Source: Thermogemmata fonticola
GTDB taxonomy: Bacteria > Planctomycetota > Planctomycetia > Gemmatales > Gemmataceae
DNA length: 64,000 nt
NCBI RefSeq assembly: GCF_013694095.1
Contig: NZ_JACEFB010000004.1
Location: 33,638-97,637 of the forward strand
Direction of reading: 5' to 3'
The notes beneath the pieces are model-generated. The model did not search any database and was not told the DNA's origin. It was given only the letters and a program-made list of their open reading frames with translations. A program made the translations under genes and the position numbers. Positions 25,844-35,254 of the stretch are shown one piece after another. Within the stretch, counting starts at the first letter, position 1, and the number at the start of each line of letters is the position of its first letter.

Positions 25844-26163
25844 CGCCTGTCTCCAACACTGCCACTCGTGGTCCGCCCCTGCGGCACGGCGACTTCACGT
25901 CGCTTTCCATTCCCGGTACGGCACGGTGACTTCACGTTGCGTCCCACTCTTCCCCTTGCTGGGCCGATTCTCCCCGACCTCCGCCTCCCGCCGGTCTGGT
26001 TCGGGAAGCGGTCTTGTCGTGGGGAGCGGGGCTTTCGTCATCTGTGACTTTAGGATGTCATGGACCATTGGGAGCGGTTCTACCGTCTCGGTCACCGCTG
26101 GCGCGGCATGGGGGAGATTGCCCGGCCCGTGATGTGCTGCGGGGAAGCCGATGCACCAGAGCA
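25844..26163. other. Gene-free interval with a 36-37 bp imperfect direct repeat
   Basis: Between the DUF1828 and DUF5131 genes, GGCACGGCGACTTCACGTCG (about 25885) recurs as GGCACGGTGACTTCACGTTG (about 25921). This would be the upstream region of the DUF5131 gene. No other structure was recognised. Confidence 0.5.
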
Positions 26164-26958
26164 CTAGGCGGCGAGCAAAGCCTTCTGAAACTCTGCCGGA
26201 TCGGACCACTTCACGACGGTGGAGAGGCTCTCCACCAGGCGGAAATCTTCGGGATTCCACACATCGAGCGTGTCGTCGAACAACGAAACGCATTGCAGGG
26301 CTTCCGGTCCGACGGTCAGATGGTTTAAGTCATACCAGGCAGCTAGGACGTGCTCCGCGATGGACCGTGCCGCGGCTCGGCTTCCTGTGCTCAGGACGTA
26401 CACCAGGGAACTGCGAGCAGGAACGCGCACATGGAAGTCCACGACCCAAGTCCGCCCAGAACGGCCCGCGAGTTTCTTCTCCCGCTCGAATGGGAACTGG
26501 TGCTTCGTCAGCCAATCGGCTACCTCGTCCTTGACGGATTCCACCGAGCGGGTGCGGAAGGCCAACCACAGGTCCGCGACACGTATAGCGGCCTGGGCCA
26601 CGCGGAGGACCACCGCTGCCACAGACTCACCGGGCCGACACCGCGCTTGCAGCATCCCCTTGTAGAACTCCACCCCGTGGGTCAGGCAGATGTCTTCGAT
26701 GAGCGCTCGCTGCTTAGCGGATCGTTTCGGAGAGAGGGTTTGCAGGCGGAGCCAGCGTATCGTCTCGCCGAGGTCGGTAATCGTCAGCTCTTCCCCTGGG
26801 AGTGGTCCCACTGCTTCCTGGTGGCAGAACAGATCGATGACATCGCCGTCCGGGTACAGATAAGGCGTGCGGATTCTCAGATATCGCCCTTGGGGAGAGC
26901 AAACAAAGAGCGCTCCCAAGCCTTGACGCAAGTCTTCGCAAAAGGACGGAGCCATCAT
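26164..26958 (-). CDS. DUF1828/DUF1829 domain protein
   Basis: The frame gives 264 residues from ATG 26958 (MMAPSFCEDL). Residues 10-90 carry the DUF1828 pattern: a Phe/Cys-containing helix, RYLRIRTPYLYPDGDVIDLF, and LTITDLGETIRWLRLQ. The C-terminal half (DEVADWLTKHQFPFEREKKL, WVVDFHV, SSLVYVLSTGS, then a LVESLSTVVKWSDP end) fits the DUF1829 domain that often follows. Function is unknown; the family is common in Firmicutes, phage-related regions and genomic islands. The frame extends upstream to 27285, but those residues overlap the divergent HD gene and read as noise. It is divergent from the HD gene with a shared 200-bp upstream region. GC is lower than in typical genes of this window. Confidence 0.75.
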   Translation of the reverse strand: MMAPSFCEDLRQGLGALFVCSPQGRYLRIRTPYLYPDGDVIDLFCHQEAVGPLPGEELTITDLGETIRWLRLQTLSPKRSAKQRALIEDICLTHGVEFYKGMLQARCRPGESVAAVVLRVAQAAIRVADLWLAFRTRSVESVKDEVADWLTKHQFPFEREKKLAGRSGRTWVVDFHVRVPARSSLVYVLSTGSRAAARSIAEHVLAAWYDLNHLTVGPEALQCVSLFDDTLDVWNPEDFRLVESLSTVVKWSDPAEFQKALLAA

Positions 26959-27161
26959 GAGAAGAGGTCCGGCTGCCAGCTTGGCCCCGCCTGAAGAGTG
27001 CCGTTGCCCGCAGAATGTCGTTGGCATTAGCTCTTCGCTCATTCTATCTATCGCCTGACTGGGAGATACACCCAGGTATTGTGGCGTCGGGCAGCCTGGC
27101 GGCCAGGGGAGATAGGCATAGAACGTGGCTAAGCCTCCTCCTGCACGGGAGCCGGGAAAAC

Positions 27162-28463
27162 ATGAGCAAACCATTTCATGAAATCCGGGATCCGATTCAC
27201 GTCTTTGTGCGTCTCGATTCCGATGAGAGAAAAGTGCTCGATTCCCGCCCGTTTCAGCGTCTGCGGCATATTCACCAATTGGCAATGACTTACTTGCTCT
27301 ACCCGGCGGCGACCCACAAACGGTTCGAGCATTCCCTAGGTGTCATGGAATTGGCAGGCCGAGTGTTTGATGTCGTGACCAATCCCGCACACATTACCGA
27401 CGCCATTCGACAAGAATTGCCGGAATTGTCGCAACCGGACAAGCTGAACTACTGGCTGCGTGTTCTGCGGATGGCTGCGCTCTGTCATGACATGGGACAT
27501 TTGCCCTTTTCCCATGCTGCCGAGAAAGAGCTCCTTCCAGAGGGGTGGAATCACGAGCGCTTGACACGCGAAATCATCCTCTCGGAGGAGATGAGGCAAA
27601 TCTGGAACGCGGTGACGCCACCTTTACGGGCCGAGGACATCGTCAAGTTAGCTCTGGGACCGAAGGAAGCCGACGACATGACTTTCTCCCCCTGGGAAGC
27701 AGTCCTTTCGGAAATCATTGTGGGGGATGCGTTTGGTGTGGACCGAATGGACTACCTGCTGCGCGATTCCCACCATATCGGAGTTGCCTACGGCAAGTTT
27801 GACCATTTCCGATTGATCGATACGTTGCGCATCCTACCGACGGACTCCGGACCGGCGTTGGGTGTGGAACGGGGCGGTCTCCACTCCGCCGAGGCGCTGC
27901 TCCTAGCACGCTACTTTATGTACACGCAGGTTTATTTTCATCCGATCCGCCGAATTTACGACATTTTGCTCAAGGACTTTCTCGCGGAATGGTTGCCCGG
28001 CGGCAAATTCGATACAGACCTCGAAAAACACCTGAGCCTAACAGATGACGAGGTGCTATCAGCAATCCATGAGGCGAGCCGGGATTCGAAAAAGCCAGGC
28101 CATGCGGCGGCCCGAAGAATCGTCCGCCACGAGCACTTCAAGATGCTTTACGAACGACACCCGGACGATGTGAAGGTGAATCCCGACGCTGGTGCCGCAG
28201 TGGCCGCTGCTGCTCAAGAGAAGTTCGGCCCGGACAATGTCCGCCGCGACGCCTACACGCAGAAACGGCCCGCCACGCTTTTTCCGGTTCTTCACCGGGA
28301 TGGGCAAATCCTTGATGCTGGCAAACTTTCCGAGGTCTTGGAGCACTTGCCGGTTGTCACTGTCGATTTCGTTTACATTCGCCCTGATTTGCGAAACGAG
28401 GCTAAGCAGTGGTTACGACAAAATCGCGGTGTCATCATCGGGGAACTCGCTAAAGAGGAGTGA
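27162..28463 (+). CDS. HD-domain phosphohydrolase (YwfO/dGTPase-like)
   Basis: The 433-residue protein starts with the family opening MSKPFHEIRDPIHVFVRLDS. The metal-binding HD set is complete: H57 in KRFEHSLGVMELA, H109-D110 in AALCHDMGHLPFSHAAE, and D194 in FGVDRMDYLLRD. This is the SAMHD1/dGTPase-like branch (COG1078 type) that hydrolyses nucleotide triphosphates or related nucleotides in the cytoplasm. GGGAG precedes ATG 27162; the frame opens earlier at 27015 but overlaps the DUF1828 leader. The YwgA-like gene starts two bases after this stop (TGACATGATG), so the two are translationally linked. In Bacillus, relatives of both proteins (YwfO and YwgA) are also neighbours. Related dNTPases can act in phage defence by nucleotide depletion; that role here is inference. 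Confidence 0.85.
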   Translation: MSKPFHEIRDPIHVFVRLDSDERKVLDSRPFQRLRHIHQLAMTYLLYPAATHKRFEHSLGVMELAGRVFDVVTNPAHITDAIRQELPELSQPDKLNYWLRVLRMAALCHDMGHLPFSHAAEKELLPEGWNHERLTREIILSEEMRQIWNAVTPPLRAEDIVKLALGPKEADDMTFSPWEAVLSEIIVGDAFGVDRMDYLLRDSHHIGVAYGKFDHFRLIDTLRILPTDSGPALGVERGGLHSAEALLLARYFMYTQVYFHPIRRIYDILLKDFLAEWLPGGKFDTDLEKHLSLTDDEVLSAIHEASRDSKKPGHAAARRIVRHEHFKMLYERHPDDVKVNPDAGAAVAAAAQEKFGPDNVRRDAYTQKRPATLFPVLHRDGQILDAGKLSEVLEHLPVVTVDFVYIRPDLRNEAKQWLRQNRGVIIGELAKEE

Positions 28464-28464
28464 C

Positions 28465-29022
28465 ATGATGGAGCGGTTGGATCGGTTTCAACGGGCCGCG
28501 ATTTTGACCGAACTGATGGAACAACTTCGCGCTGCCGGAAGCTGGTGCGGCGAGACGCATGTTCAGAAGGCTGTCTACTTCCTCCAGGAGGCTTTGAAGG
28601 TCCCTTTGGGTTATAGGTATATTTTTTACAAATATGGCCCTTATTCTTTTGATCTCACCGAAGATCTGACCGCGCTGCGTGCGGACTATCTGATCGAATG
28701 GAATCATCGCTCGCCAGGTTACGGTCCCTCGTTGATTCCCACGCCCTGGAGTGATCAATTGCGCCAGCGCTATCCCAAAACCTTGGAAAAATACCGTCCG
28801 GCTATTCAATCCGTGGCCCAAGCTCTGGGGAGAAAGGATGTCAAGGAATTGGAGAAACTGGCCACCGCGCTTTACGTCACGCGGCAAGCCGGTGCGCCGA
28901 GCGACGTGGATAGCCGAGCGCGGCGGCTTTGTGAGCTGAAGCCACATGTGAGCCTTGAGGAAGCCCAGGCCGCGGTGGACGAGGTGGACCAGATTTGCCA
29001 ACGTGCCACAGTAACGCACTAG
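28465..29022 (+). CDS. YwgA-like protein
   Basis: This 185-residue soluble protein begins at ATG 28465, one base after the HD-gene stop (a second ATG follows directly). Its N-terminal half, ILTELMEQLRAAGSWCGETH followed by VQKAVYFLQEA and YRYIFYKYGPYSFDLTEDL, matches YwgA. It also resembles the SocA/Panacea-like fold: winged-helix start, KA.YFLQ helix, then a YGPYS turn. Panacea-type domains act as antitoxins in several toxin-antitoxin pairs, so a partner or restrainer role for the HD enzyme is plausible but unproven. The rest is helical (YPKTLEKYRPAIQSVAQALG and SLEEAQAAVDEVDQICQRA). No catalytic motif is seen. Confidence 0.65.
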   Translation: MMERLDRFQRAAILTELMEQLRAAGSWCGETHVQKAVYFLQEALKVPLGYRYIFYKYGPYSFDLTEDLTALRADYLIEWNHRSPGYGPSLIPTPWSDQLRQRYPKTLEKYRPAIQSVAQALGRKDVKELEKLATALYVTRQAGAPSDVDSRARRLCELKPHVSLEEAQAAVDEVDQICQRATVTH

Positions 29023-29222
29023 CCATGCCGGAGGCAGAGCGGGTGCAGGGTCCAGCACCAAGGGCAAGGGTGCCGGGGGCGAAGGGGGCGGTGGGGGGCG
29101 CGGAGTGGCCCCTCGGCGTTTGTTGGGGAACGGGAAGGGCCGCGCGCAGCGCTTGATTTAGCATCGATGGCGAGGGTCTGAGGCGCAGCGCTGATCGGGC
29201 GCCGGTGGCGAAGGGCGGTGGG

Positions 29223-30173
29223 TCAGCGCTTGAGTTTGCTGCTGGGGGTGTCGTCGCCGGGGAGCAGGCCGACCGCCCACTGCAAGCCGCCGAGCAAATG
29301 CTTCTGGAAGCGGGGGTCCTTCCACACTTTCGGATCGTGGCCGAAGGAGGTATAAAAGACGCGCCCTTGCCCTTCCCGGCGGCACCAGGAGATGGCGTAA
29401 TCGTTGTCGGCACGGGTCAGGTTTTTGCCGGGGTTGAACGACGCCGGGTCGATGCTCAGGATGATGTGGAGGCGGTCCCGGCTGAAGGGCTGATCGCGGA
29501 AGACGTACATTTCATCCTGGAACTCTTCACCGTCGGTGAAGGCGGCGGCGGCGGGATGCTTGGGGTCCTCGACCCGGATGCGGATTTTTTGGAGTCCCGG
29601 CGGATGGCCGCGGAAATAGGCGCCGATGAGGTCGCCATAGACCGATTCCGTGTAGAGGGTGTCGGTGGCGCAGTGGGTGCCCGCCAGGGCGCCGCCGGCG
29701 CGGACCCATTCCCGCAGGTCGTTCAGCTCTTCTTTGGTGACCGGGTTGCCCGTGGTGAAGAAGAGGACGACGTCGAAGTTTTTGAGGGTCTGCTTGTTGA
29801 TGCGTCCGCAGTGTTCGCGTTCGACGGGAAGGCGGGTGCTGCCGCGGAAGCGTTCGGCGTAGACTTCCAGGGCGGAGCGTTCGCGGCCGCTTTTGTCTTT
29901 GACTTTGCTTTCCGGGTCGCCGGTGAAGCGCCAGCAGGTGACCTCGAAGCCGTGGGCCGGTCCGATCTGTTTGAGGACTTCCTCAGCGGTGGCGACGGAA
30001 GCGTGGATGAAGCCGCCGCTATGGGTGACCAGGAGCAGGCGTTTAGCGGCACGGGTGCCGCTGGAGGCGGCCCCGTCGAGGCGGGGCGCATCCTGATCCG
30101 CCTGGCAAGCCGCCAGGACCGCCAGGGAGAAACCGGCAGCCAGCATTCCGAAGGCGAAGGTTCGGCGACGCAT
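29223..30173 (-). CDS. ThuA-like lipoprotein
   Basis: The 316-residue protein has a lipoprotein signal: RRRTFAFGMLAAGFSLAVLA followed by ACQ, so the lipid-bearing Cys is near residue 22. The mature part is a ThuA-like (class I glutamine-amidotransferase-like) domain: RLLLVTHSGGFIHASVATAE, FDVVLFFTTGNPVTKEEL, AGGALAGTHCATDTLY and GQGRVFYTSFGHDPKVW. The family is linked to trehalose or other sugar metabolism, and planctomycetes carry many exported copies. AGGAG lies ten bases before ATG 30173. It runs divergently from the FG-GAP gene. A real enzymatic role has not been shown for most members; a carbohydrate-related role is likely. Confidence 0.85.
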   Translation of the reverse strand: MRRRTFAFGMLAAGFSLAVLAACQADQDAPRLDGAASSGTRAAKRLLLVTHSGGFIHASVATAEEVLKQIGPAHGFEVTCWRFTGDPESKVKDKSGRERSALEVYAERFRGSTRLPVEREHCGRINKQTLKNFDVVLFFTTGNPVTKEELNDLREWVRAGGALAGTHCATDTLYTESVYGDLIGAYFRGHPPGLQKIRIRVEDPKHPAAAAFTDGEEFQDEMYVFRDQPFSRDRLHIILSIDPASFNPGKNLTRADNDYAISWCRREGQGRVFYTSFGHDPKVWKDPRFQKHLLGGLQWAVGLLPGDDTPSSKLKR

Positions 30174-30381
30174 GGGAAAGGACTCCTGAAGAAGGAACGG
30201 GAGGGAGGGACAACGGAGCGCCGGGCGTGACTCGGCGGCGCTCTCCGCCAATGTTATAGTCCCCCGGCGGCGGCGGAGCCTAGAGGGCCGATGGTTTCTC
30301 GTCTACAACAGGGGCAGGGCCGCGTGCGGGCCAAGGGCCAGATGCAGGGCCGGCTCCGTCTGAGCCTCCATGAGGTGACAC

Positions 30382-31722
30382 ATGGCTGACGTTGCAGCAT
30401 CGAACGGCGGCCAGACTCTGCCTTCCTCCGGCCGACGAGGCTGGCGCGTGCTGCTGGTGTGGACTGTGGCGGTGTTGCTGCCCGGCGCGGGGGCGGTGGC
30501 CTGGCCGTATTTGGGACCGGCGGAGGTGGAAGTGTGCTCCAGTCCGGTGTCGCATTTTCCCGCGGCGGAATGGCCCTACGACAAACAGATTTTGGGAGCG
30601 GCCCCCCGCTTCCGCCCGCGCATCACCCACGTGCGTCTCGTGGACCTGGACCAGGATGGCCGGATGGACATCCTCGCCTGCGACGCCCAGCGGAAGCGGC
30701 TCTACTGGTACCGGCAGACAGACCGGCGGCAGTGGCAGGAAATCCCGGTGGGACCGGAATTGAACGTGCCGGCGGGGCTGGCCGTGGTCGATCTGGATGG
30801 CGACGGCGACCGGGACATCGTGGCCGCCGTACTTGGAAGTGTACTGCCGAGCGATGAGCGCATCGGGCAGGTCGTGTGGCTGGAGAACCGGGGCGGCACG
30901 TTTGTGCCCCACGTGCTGCTCGATCACGTCCGGCGGGTGGCGGATGTGCAAGCGGGGGACTTCACCGGGGAGGGCCGGCCCGATCTGGCGGTGGCGGTGT
31001 ACGGCTACCATCACGGCGAGCTATTGTGGTTGGAGAACCTGGGGGGCGGGCGCTTCCGGGAGCATCTGTTGCTGGCGACGCAGGGGCCGTCGCACGTGCC
31101 GGTGGCGGACTTCACCGGAGAGGGCCGGCTGGACATCGCCGCTCTGGTGTCCCAGGACCACGAGGAAGTGTGGCTGTGGGAGAACCGGGGCAGCGGAGAG
31201 TTTGCCCCGCGGCGCATTTTCCACACGCTCAATTTTGACCTAGGCAGTGCCAGCCTGCGTGCAGCGGACCTGGATGAGGATGGCCGCCCGGACCTGCTCT
31301 TGTGCGCGGGAGACAATTTGGAGATCAACCATCACTATCCGCAACCCTGGCATGGGTGTTACTGGCTGCGCAACGGCGGAAGGGGCGGGGAGTTCACGGT
31401 CCAGCGGCTGGCTGCGGTCGGCGGCGTCTACGGAGCGGCAGTGGCGGACCTGACCGGCGATGGACGGCCCGACGTCGTCCTCGCCTGCATGTTCAACGAC
31501 TGGCACCGGGCGGGTGCGGCCAGTCTGGTGCTGTTAGAGAACCGCGGCGGCGAGTTCCTGCCCCGCACGCTCGACACCCATCCGATCCACCTGGCTGTGC
31601 TCGATGCCGGTGACCTGGACGGGGATGGCCAAGCCGACCTGGTCGCCGGCAGTTTGCATTTGGACGACCTGGCGCCGGAACGCTGGGGACGGCTCACCCT
31701 CTGGCTGCGCCGCCCGCGCTAG
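30382..31722 (+). CDS. FG-GAP/VCBS repeat protein, exported or membrane-anchored
   Basis: The 446-residue protein has an N-terminal hydrophobic anchor (VLLVWTVAVLLPGAGAVAW). It is built of beta-propeller blades with Ca2+-binding loops of the D.DGDG.D type: LVDLDQDGRMDILAC, VVDLDGDGDRDIVAA, RAADLDEDGRPDLLLC, VADLTGDGRPDVVLA and DAGDLDGDGQADLVAG. Two further weaker blades (GDFTGEGRPDLAVAV, ADFTGEGRLDIAALV) bring the total to about seven. Each blade also has a WLENRGG motif. Such proteins are cell-surface or periplasmic and may bind ligands or substrates. The TPR gene follows 42 bp downstream on the same strand, so the two are probably cotranscribed; together they resemble FG-GAP/TPR surface modules common in planctomycetes. 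Confidence 0.85.
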   Translation: MADVAASNGGQTLPSSGRRGWRVLLVWTVAVLLPGAGAVAWPYLGPAEVEVCSSPVSHFPAAEWPYDKQILGAAPRFRPRITHVRLVDLDQDGRMDILACDAQRKRLYWYRQTDRRQWQEIPVGPELNVPAGLAVVDLDGDGDRDIVAAVLGSVLPSDERIGQVVWLENRGGTFVPHVLLDHVRRVADVQAGDFTGEGRPDLAVAVYGYHHGELLWLENLGGGRFREHLLLATQGPSHVPVADFTGEGRLDIAALVSQDHEEVWLWENRGSGEFAPRRIFHTLNFDLGSASLRAADLDEDGRPDLLLCAGDNLEINHHYPQPWHGCYWLRNGGRGGEFTVQRLAAVGGVYGAAVADLTGDGRPDVVLACMFNDWHRAGAASLVLLENRGGEFLPRTLDTHPIHLAVLDAGDLDGDGQADLVAGSLHLDDLAPERWGRLTLWLRRPR

Positions 31723-31764
31723 GACTGACATGTGTTCGTCACCGTGACCTGCGAGGAACCTGCC

Positions 31765-33171
31765 ATGCCGGCCCGCCCGCTTCTGGCCCGTTTGGAACGC
31801 CTCGGCACCTTGCTGCTGTTGCTGGAGCTGGCCGCCGCTGCGCTCGTCCTGTACCGCCGACAGGTTCAGCCCCCGCCGCCCGTCCCGGACCTCGCCGCCC
31901 TCGAACCGCTGACACGGACTGAGCTGGAAGCGCAGATCGCCCGCTGCCGTTTCGGGACGAGGTGGTGGAACCTTCTTTCCTGGCGGGACGCCGCTGCCTG
32001 GCAACAGCTCGGCGAGCAGTACCTGGCCCTGGGCTACTTTCCCGAAGCGGAAGCCTGCCTGCGCCAGGCGTTGACATGGGACCGTCATCAGGCCGATGCG
32101 GCCTTCCGCCATGCTTTCGCTCTGGAACGTCTGGGGCGGATCGACGAGGCCATCGCGGGGTACGAGGAGGCCCTGCGGCGAGGCCACAAGCGTCGGGCGG
32201 ACATTCACTATTCCATCGGCAAAAATCACCTGCGGGCGGAGCGCCGGGAAGCAGCCCAAGCGGCATTCCAGGCGGCGGGGGACCTGGCGGCCGCCCGCTA
32301 CGAGCTGGCCCTGCTCGCCGCCGAGGCCGGACAGGGGGAACAGGCTCGCACGCTGGCCGAACAACTGGCCCAGGAGCACCCCCAGGCGTATCACCCCGCC
32401 GCCCTGCTCCACCGCCTGGCCGTCTGGCAGAACGATCGCGCCGCTGCCGGACGCTGGGCCGACGCCTTCGAGGCGCGCCCCCACCCTCTCCCTTCCCCCT
32501 TCGACACCGAGTTCGACTGGGTCGTCCGCACCGCCAACAGTCTGGGGCGCGACCGGCGCTTCCGCGATGCCGGCCGGCTGTACCACGCCGGCCAACTGGC
32601 CGAAGCCGAGCGGCTGCTGCGCCAGACCCTGGAGGCCGCCTGGAGTCCGGAGGCGGCCGACCGCCTGGCGGATACGCTCGCCCTGCAACGCCGCCTGGCC
32701 GAAGCCCGCGAGGTGCTCCAGGACATGCTGGCGCGGGACGGGCCGACCTGGGAGCTGCTCTGGCGGCTGGGCCAAGCGGAAGCGGACCTGGGCCGGCGGG
32801 CGGAAGCCGAGGCCTACTGGCAGCGGGCCGTCACTTTGGCCACCGGTCCTGCCGCAGCGGAACTGTACCGCGATCTGAGCCAGTGGTATCAGGCGTCCCA
32901 GCCCCAGCGGGCCAGGCACTATCAGGCGCGGGCCGCTTTGGCGGAGGGGATCGGCCAGTTGGATCAGGGCCAGGCGGCGGCAGCCCTCCGCTTCCTCGAA
33001 GACGCTGTGAAGGCGGACCCGGAGCTGGCGCCGGCCTGGTTTTTCCTGGGTCAAGCTCGGCGCCGGCTCGGCCAGACCGCCGCCGCCCGCCAGGCCTACG
33101 AGCAGTGCCTGCGCTTGCAGCCGCATCATGGCCGCGCTGCTGCCGCTTTAGCCCTGCTGCCGCCGCCTTGA
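31765..33171 (+). CDS. Tetratricopeptide-repeat protein with N-terminal membrane anchor
   Basis: The 468-residue protein starts at ATG 31765 (GAGG upstream). A hydrophobic anchor (LGTLLLLLELAAAALVLY) is followed by at least eight TPR-like 34-residue helical pairs. Examples are LGEQYLALGYFPEAEACLRQ, HAFALERLGRIDEAIAGYEE, GRLYHAGQLAEAERLLRQTL, LALQRRLAEAREVLQDMLAR and AELAPAWFFLGQARRR-like segments. It probably scaffolds protein contacts outside the membrane and works with the FG-GAP protein encoded just before it. No catalytic residues are visible. The last codons and the stop lie inside a 71-bp tandem duplication. Confidence 0.85.
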   Translation: MPARPLLARLERLGTLLLLLELAAAALVLYRRQVQPPPPVPDLAALEPLTRTELEAQIARCRFGTRWWNLLSWRDAAAWQQLGEQYLALGYFPEAEACLRQALTWDRHQADAAFRHAFALERLGRIDEAIAGYEEALRRGHKRRADIHYSIGKNHLRAERREAAQAAFQAAGDLAAARYELALLAAEAGQGEQARTLAEQLAQEHPQAYHPAALLHRLAVWQNDRAAAGRWADAFEARPHPLPSPFDTEFDWVVRTANSLGRDRRFRDAGRLYHAGQLAEAERLLRQTLEAAWSPEAADRLADTLALQRRLAEAREVLQDMLARDGPTWELLWRLGQAEADLGRRAEAEAYWQRAVTLATGPAAAELYRDLSQWYQASQPQRARHYQARAALAEGIGQLDQGQAAAALRFLEDAVKADPELAPAWFFLGQARRRLGQTAAARQAYEQCLRLQPHHGRAAAALALLPPP

Positions 33172-33278
33172 CAATCGGATGAAATGGATACAGTTGAACA
33201 TCCTCCGCTTGCGCCGCTTTGGCCCTGCTACCGTCCACTTGACAATTGGATAAAATTGATACAACTGAACATCATCCG
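33137..33278 (+). repeat. 71-bp imperfect tandem duplication at the end of the TPR gene
   Basis: Units 33137-33207 and 33208-33278 align without gaps. Shared blocks are GCCGCTTT.GCCCTGCT, CTTGACAAT.GGAT and AC..TTGAACATC.TCCG. The TPR stop codon lies in the first unit; the corresponding place in the second also reads TTGAC. Confidence 0.85.
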
Positions 33279-33393
33279 ACGGCCGCCCTCTGCCGGGCGT
33301 TCCTCCCTTTCCCCCGGCCCTGTTCGCCGCCGGCCGTTCTGCCGCCGCTGGCGGCTTTTCCCAGAACCCGGTTCGTGAAATGTCTACGTGGTG

Positions 33394-34917
33394 TCACAAT
33401 TGCGTTTCCGCAACTTCGATGGCGCGGAGCAGGGCGCGGGCTTTGTTCACCGTCTCCTGGTATTCCAGCTCCGGCTGACTGTCGGCGACGATGCCGGCCC
33501 CGGCTTGGACGTAGGCGGTGGAACCAAGCAGAACCATCGTGCGCAGCGCGATGCAGGTGTCCATGTTGCCGCTGAAGTCCACATAGCCGACGGCCCCGCC
33601 GTAAGGACCGCGGCGGTGGGGTTCGAGTTCGTCGATGATCTCCATGGCGCGGACTTTGGGGGCGCCGCTGAGAGTGCCGGCGGGCAGGCTGGCGCGCAGG
33701 GCGTCGAAGGCCGTCAGGCCGGGCCGCAAACGCCCCGTCACCGTGCTCGACAGATGCATGACATGGCTGTAATACTCGACGGCCAGCAGGTCGCTCAACT
33801 GGACGGAACCGATCTCGGCGACGCGGCCGACATCGTTGCGGGCCAGATCGACGAGCATGATATGTTCCGCCCGTTCCTTGGGATCGCGGCGCAGTTCTTC
33901 GGCCAGGGCCTGGTCTTCCTGGGGCGTGCGTCCGCGGCGGCGGGTTCCCGCCAGAGGGCGGCTGGTGATCAGGCCGCTTTCCACCCGGCACATGATCTCC
34001 GGCGACGCCCCGATGAGCGTGGCCGGCCCGCAGCGCAGATAGAACATGAAGGGGGAAGGGCTGACCACGCGCAGGGCGCGGTAGATGTCGAAGGGGCGGG
34101 CCGTGGTCGCCGCCTCGAAGCGCTGGCTGAGCACGATTTGGAAGGCATCGCCGGCATGGATGTAGGCACGGGCTTTTTCCACCGCTGCGGCAAACTGCTT
34201 CGGCGTGAAGTTCGAGCGGACGCGGGGGGGCAGCCCCCCTCCTCCTCCTTCGGCACTGCGCGGGGCGATGTCCCGGAGCGGCCAATCCAGCCGGACCTGT
34301 TGCAGGCGCTCCACCAGGCAGTCCACCTGTTCGCCGGCGCGGGCATAAGCCGCCTCCAGGGCCGCACGCGAAGCTGCCATCCCCGGCTCGATCCGGGCGT
34401 GGGCCACCACCCGCACCGTCTTGTCCACGTGGTCGAAAATGACCATGCGGTCGTAGAAGCCGAAGGACAGGTCCGGCAGGCCGCGATCATCTGGCGGAGG
34501 CTGCGGCAGGCGTTCCACATAGCGCACGGTGTCATAACCGGCATAGCCGACGATCCCGCCGCAAAACCGGGGCAACTCCGGCAGGTGCGGACCGCGATAG
34601 CGCGACCACATCTCCTCCAGCCGCCGCAAGGGGTCCGCGCACACCTCTTCGCCCCCTTCCCCTTCGTTCCCCTGCCAGCGCACCCGCCGCTCATACGCCT
34701 CAAAGCGCAAAAACGGTCCGCTGCCCAAAAAGCTGTATCGTCCCACCCGCTCCCCGCCGACCACGCTCTCGAAGAGGAACGACCACTCCCCCTCCGCCAA
34801 CCGGCCAAAGGCCGTCACCGGCGTGAGCGTATCCCCCGTCAACTGACGATACACTGGCACCATGGTGTACTGCTGGGCCAGCTCGGCGAACACCTCCAGC
34901 GGCGGATAATAACGCAT
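33394..34917 (-). CDS. trpE: Anthranilate synthase component I
   Basis: This 507-residue protein is a chorismate-utilising enzyme that, with a TrpG glutaminase, makes anthranilate for tryptophan synthesis. The N-terminal domain has the regulatory LLES-type segment [20 protein letters not shown]; the C-terminal part has [100 protein letters not shown] and [17 protein letters not shown]. These are close to textbook TrpE. No trpG is adjacent. ATG 34917 ([13 protein letters not shown]) is the natural start, although the frame extends to 35040. PabB is the nearest alternative, but the N-terminal domain favours TrpE. Confidence 0.93.
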   Translation of the reverse strand: MRYYPPLEVFAELAQQYTMVPVYRQLTGDTLTPVTAFGRLAEGEWSFLFESVVGGERVGRYSFLGSGPFLRFEAYERRVRWQGNEGEGGEEVCADPLRRLEEMWSRYRGPHLPELPRFCGGIVGYAGYDTVRYVERLPQPPPDDRGLPDLSFGFYDRMVIFDHVDKTVRVVAHARIEPGMAASRAALEAAYARAGEQVDCLVERLQQVRLDWPLRDIAPRSAEGGGGGLPPRVRSNFTPKQFAAAVEKARAYIHAGDAFQIVLSQRFEAATTARPFDIYRALRVVSPSPFMFYLRCGPATLIGASPEIMCRVESGLITSRPLAGTRRRGRTPQEDQALAEELRRDPKERAEHIMLVDLARNDVGRVAEIGSVQLSDLLAVEYYSHVMHLSSTVTGRLRPGLTAFDALRASLPAGTLSGAPKVRAMEIIDELEPHRRGPYGGAVGYVDFSGNMDTCIALRTMVLLGSTAYVQAGAGIVADSQPELEYQETVNKARALLRAIEVAETQL

Positions 34918-35159
34918 GCTTGGCACCCGCTTCGTCCCTCCTCCCATTTTCCCGCTCGTGCGGCGGTCAGACCCCGGCTTCTCCCATTCTCCCGGCGGCC
35001 AGACCCCGCTGCTTCCTATTGTCGCAAACCGACCAGCCAATGGCGAAGGGGAAAACGGCGAGCGGCGAGCCGTGGGTGGCGGCGAATGGTTAATGGCGAA
35101 TGGCGGAAGCGGGCGAGCGGGGCGGGTCCGGGCCGAGCTGGGCTGCGTGGTGCGGTTCT

Positions 35160-35254
35160 ATCCGCCTTTTCCACCCAGCGTTCAGCGATTGTCGAGCTGC
35201 CAGGGTGACAATGGAAAGACACAGGGTTCAATCCACCTTTTCCACCCAGCGTTC
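35160..35254. repeat. 24-bp direct repeat at the 3' end of the NusG-like gene
   Basis: Copies at 35160-35183 and 35231-35254 differ at one base (core CCTTTTCCACCCAGCGTTC). The right copy encodes the final residues ERWVEKVD of the NusG-like protein; the left copy lies downstream of the gene. The offset is 71 bp. Confidence 0.8.

Noticed and set aside
29223..29700. Possible second HD-operon gene after 29022
   Set aside because: The sequence after 29022 belongs to the 3' end of the minus-strand ThuA gene; nothing continues the HD operon.
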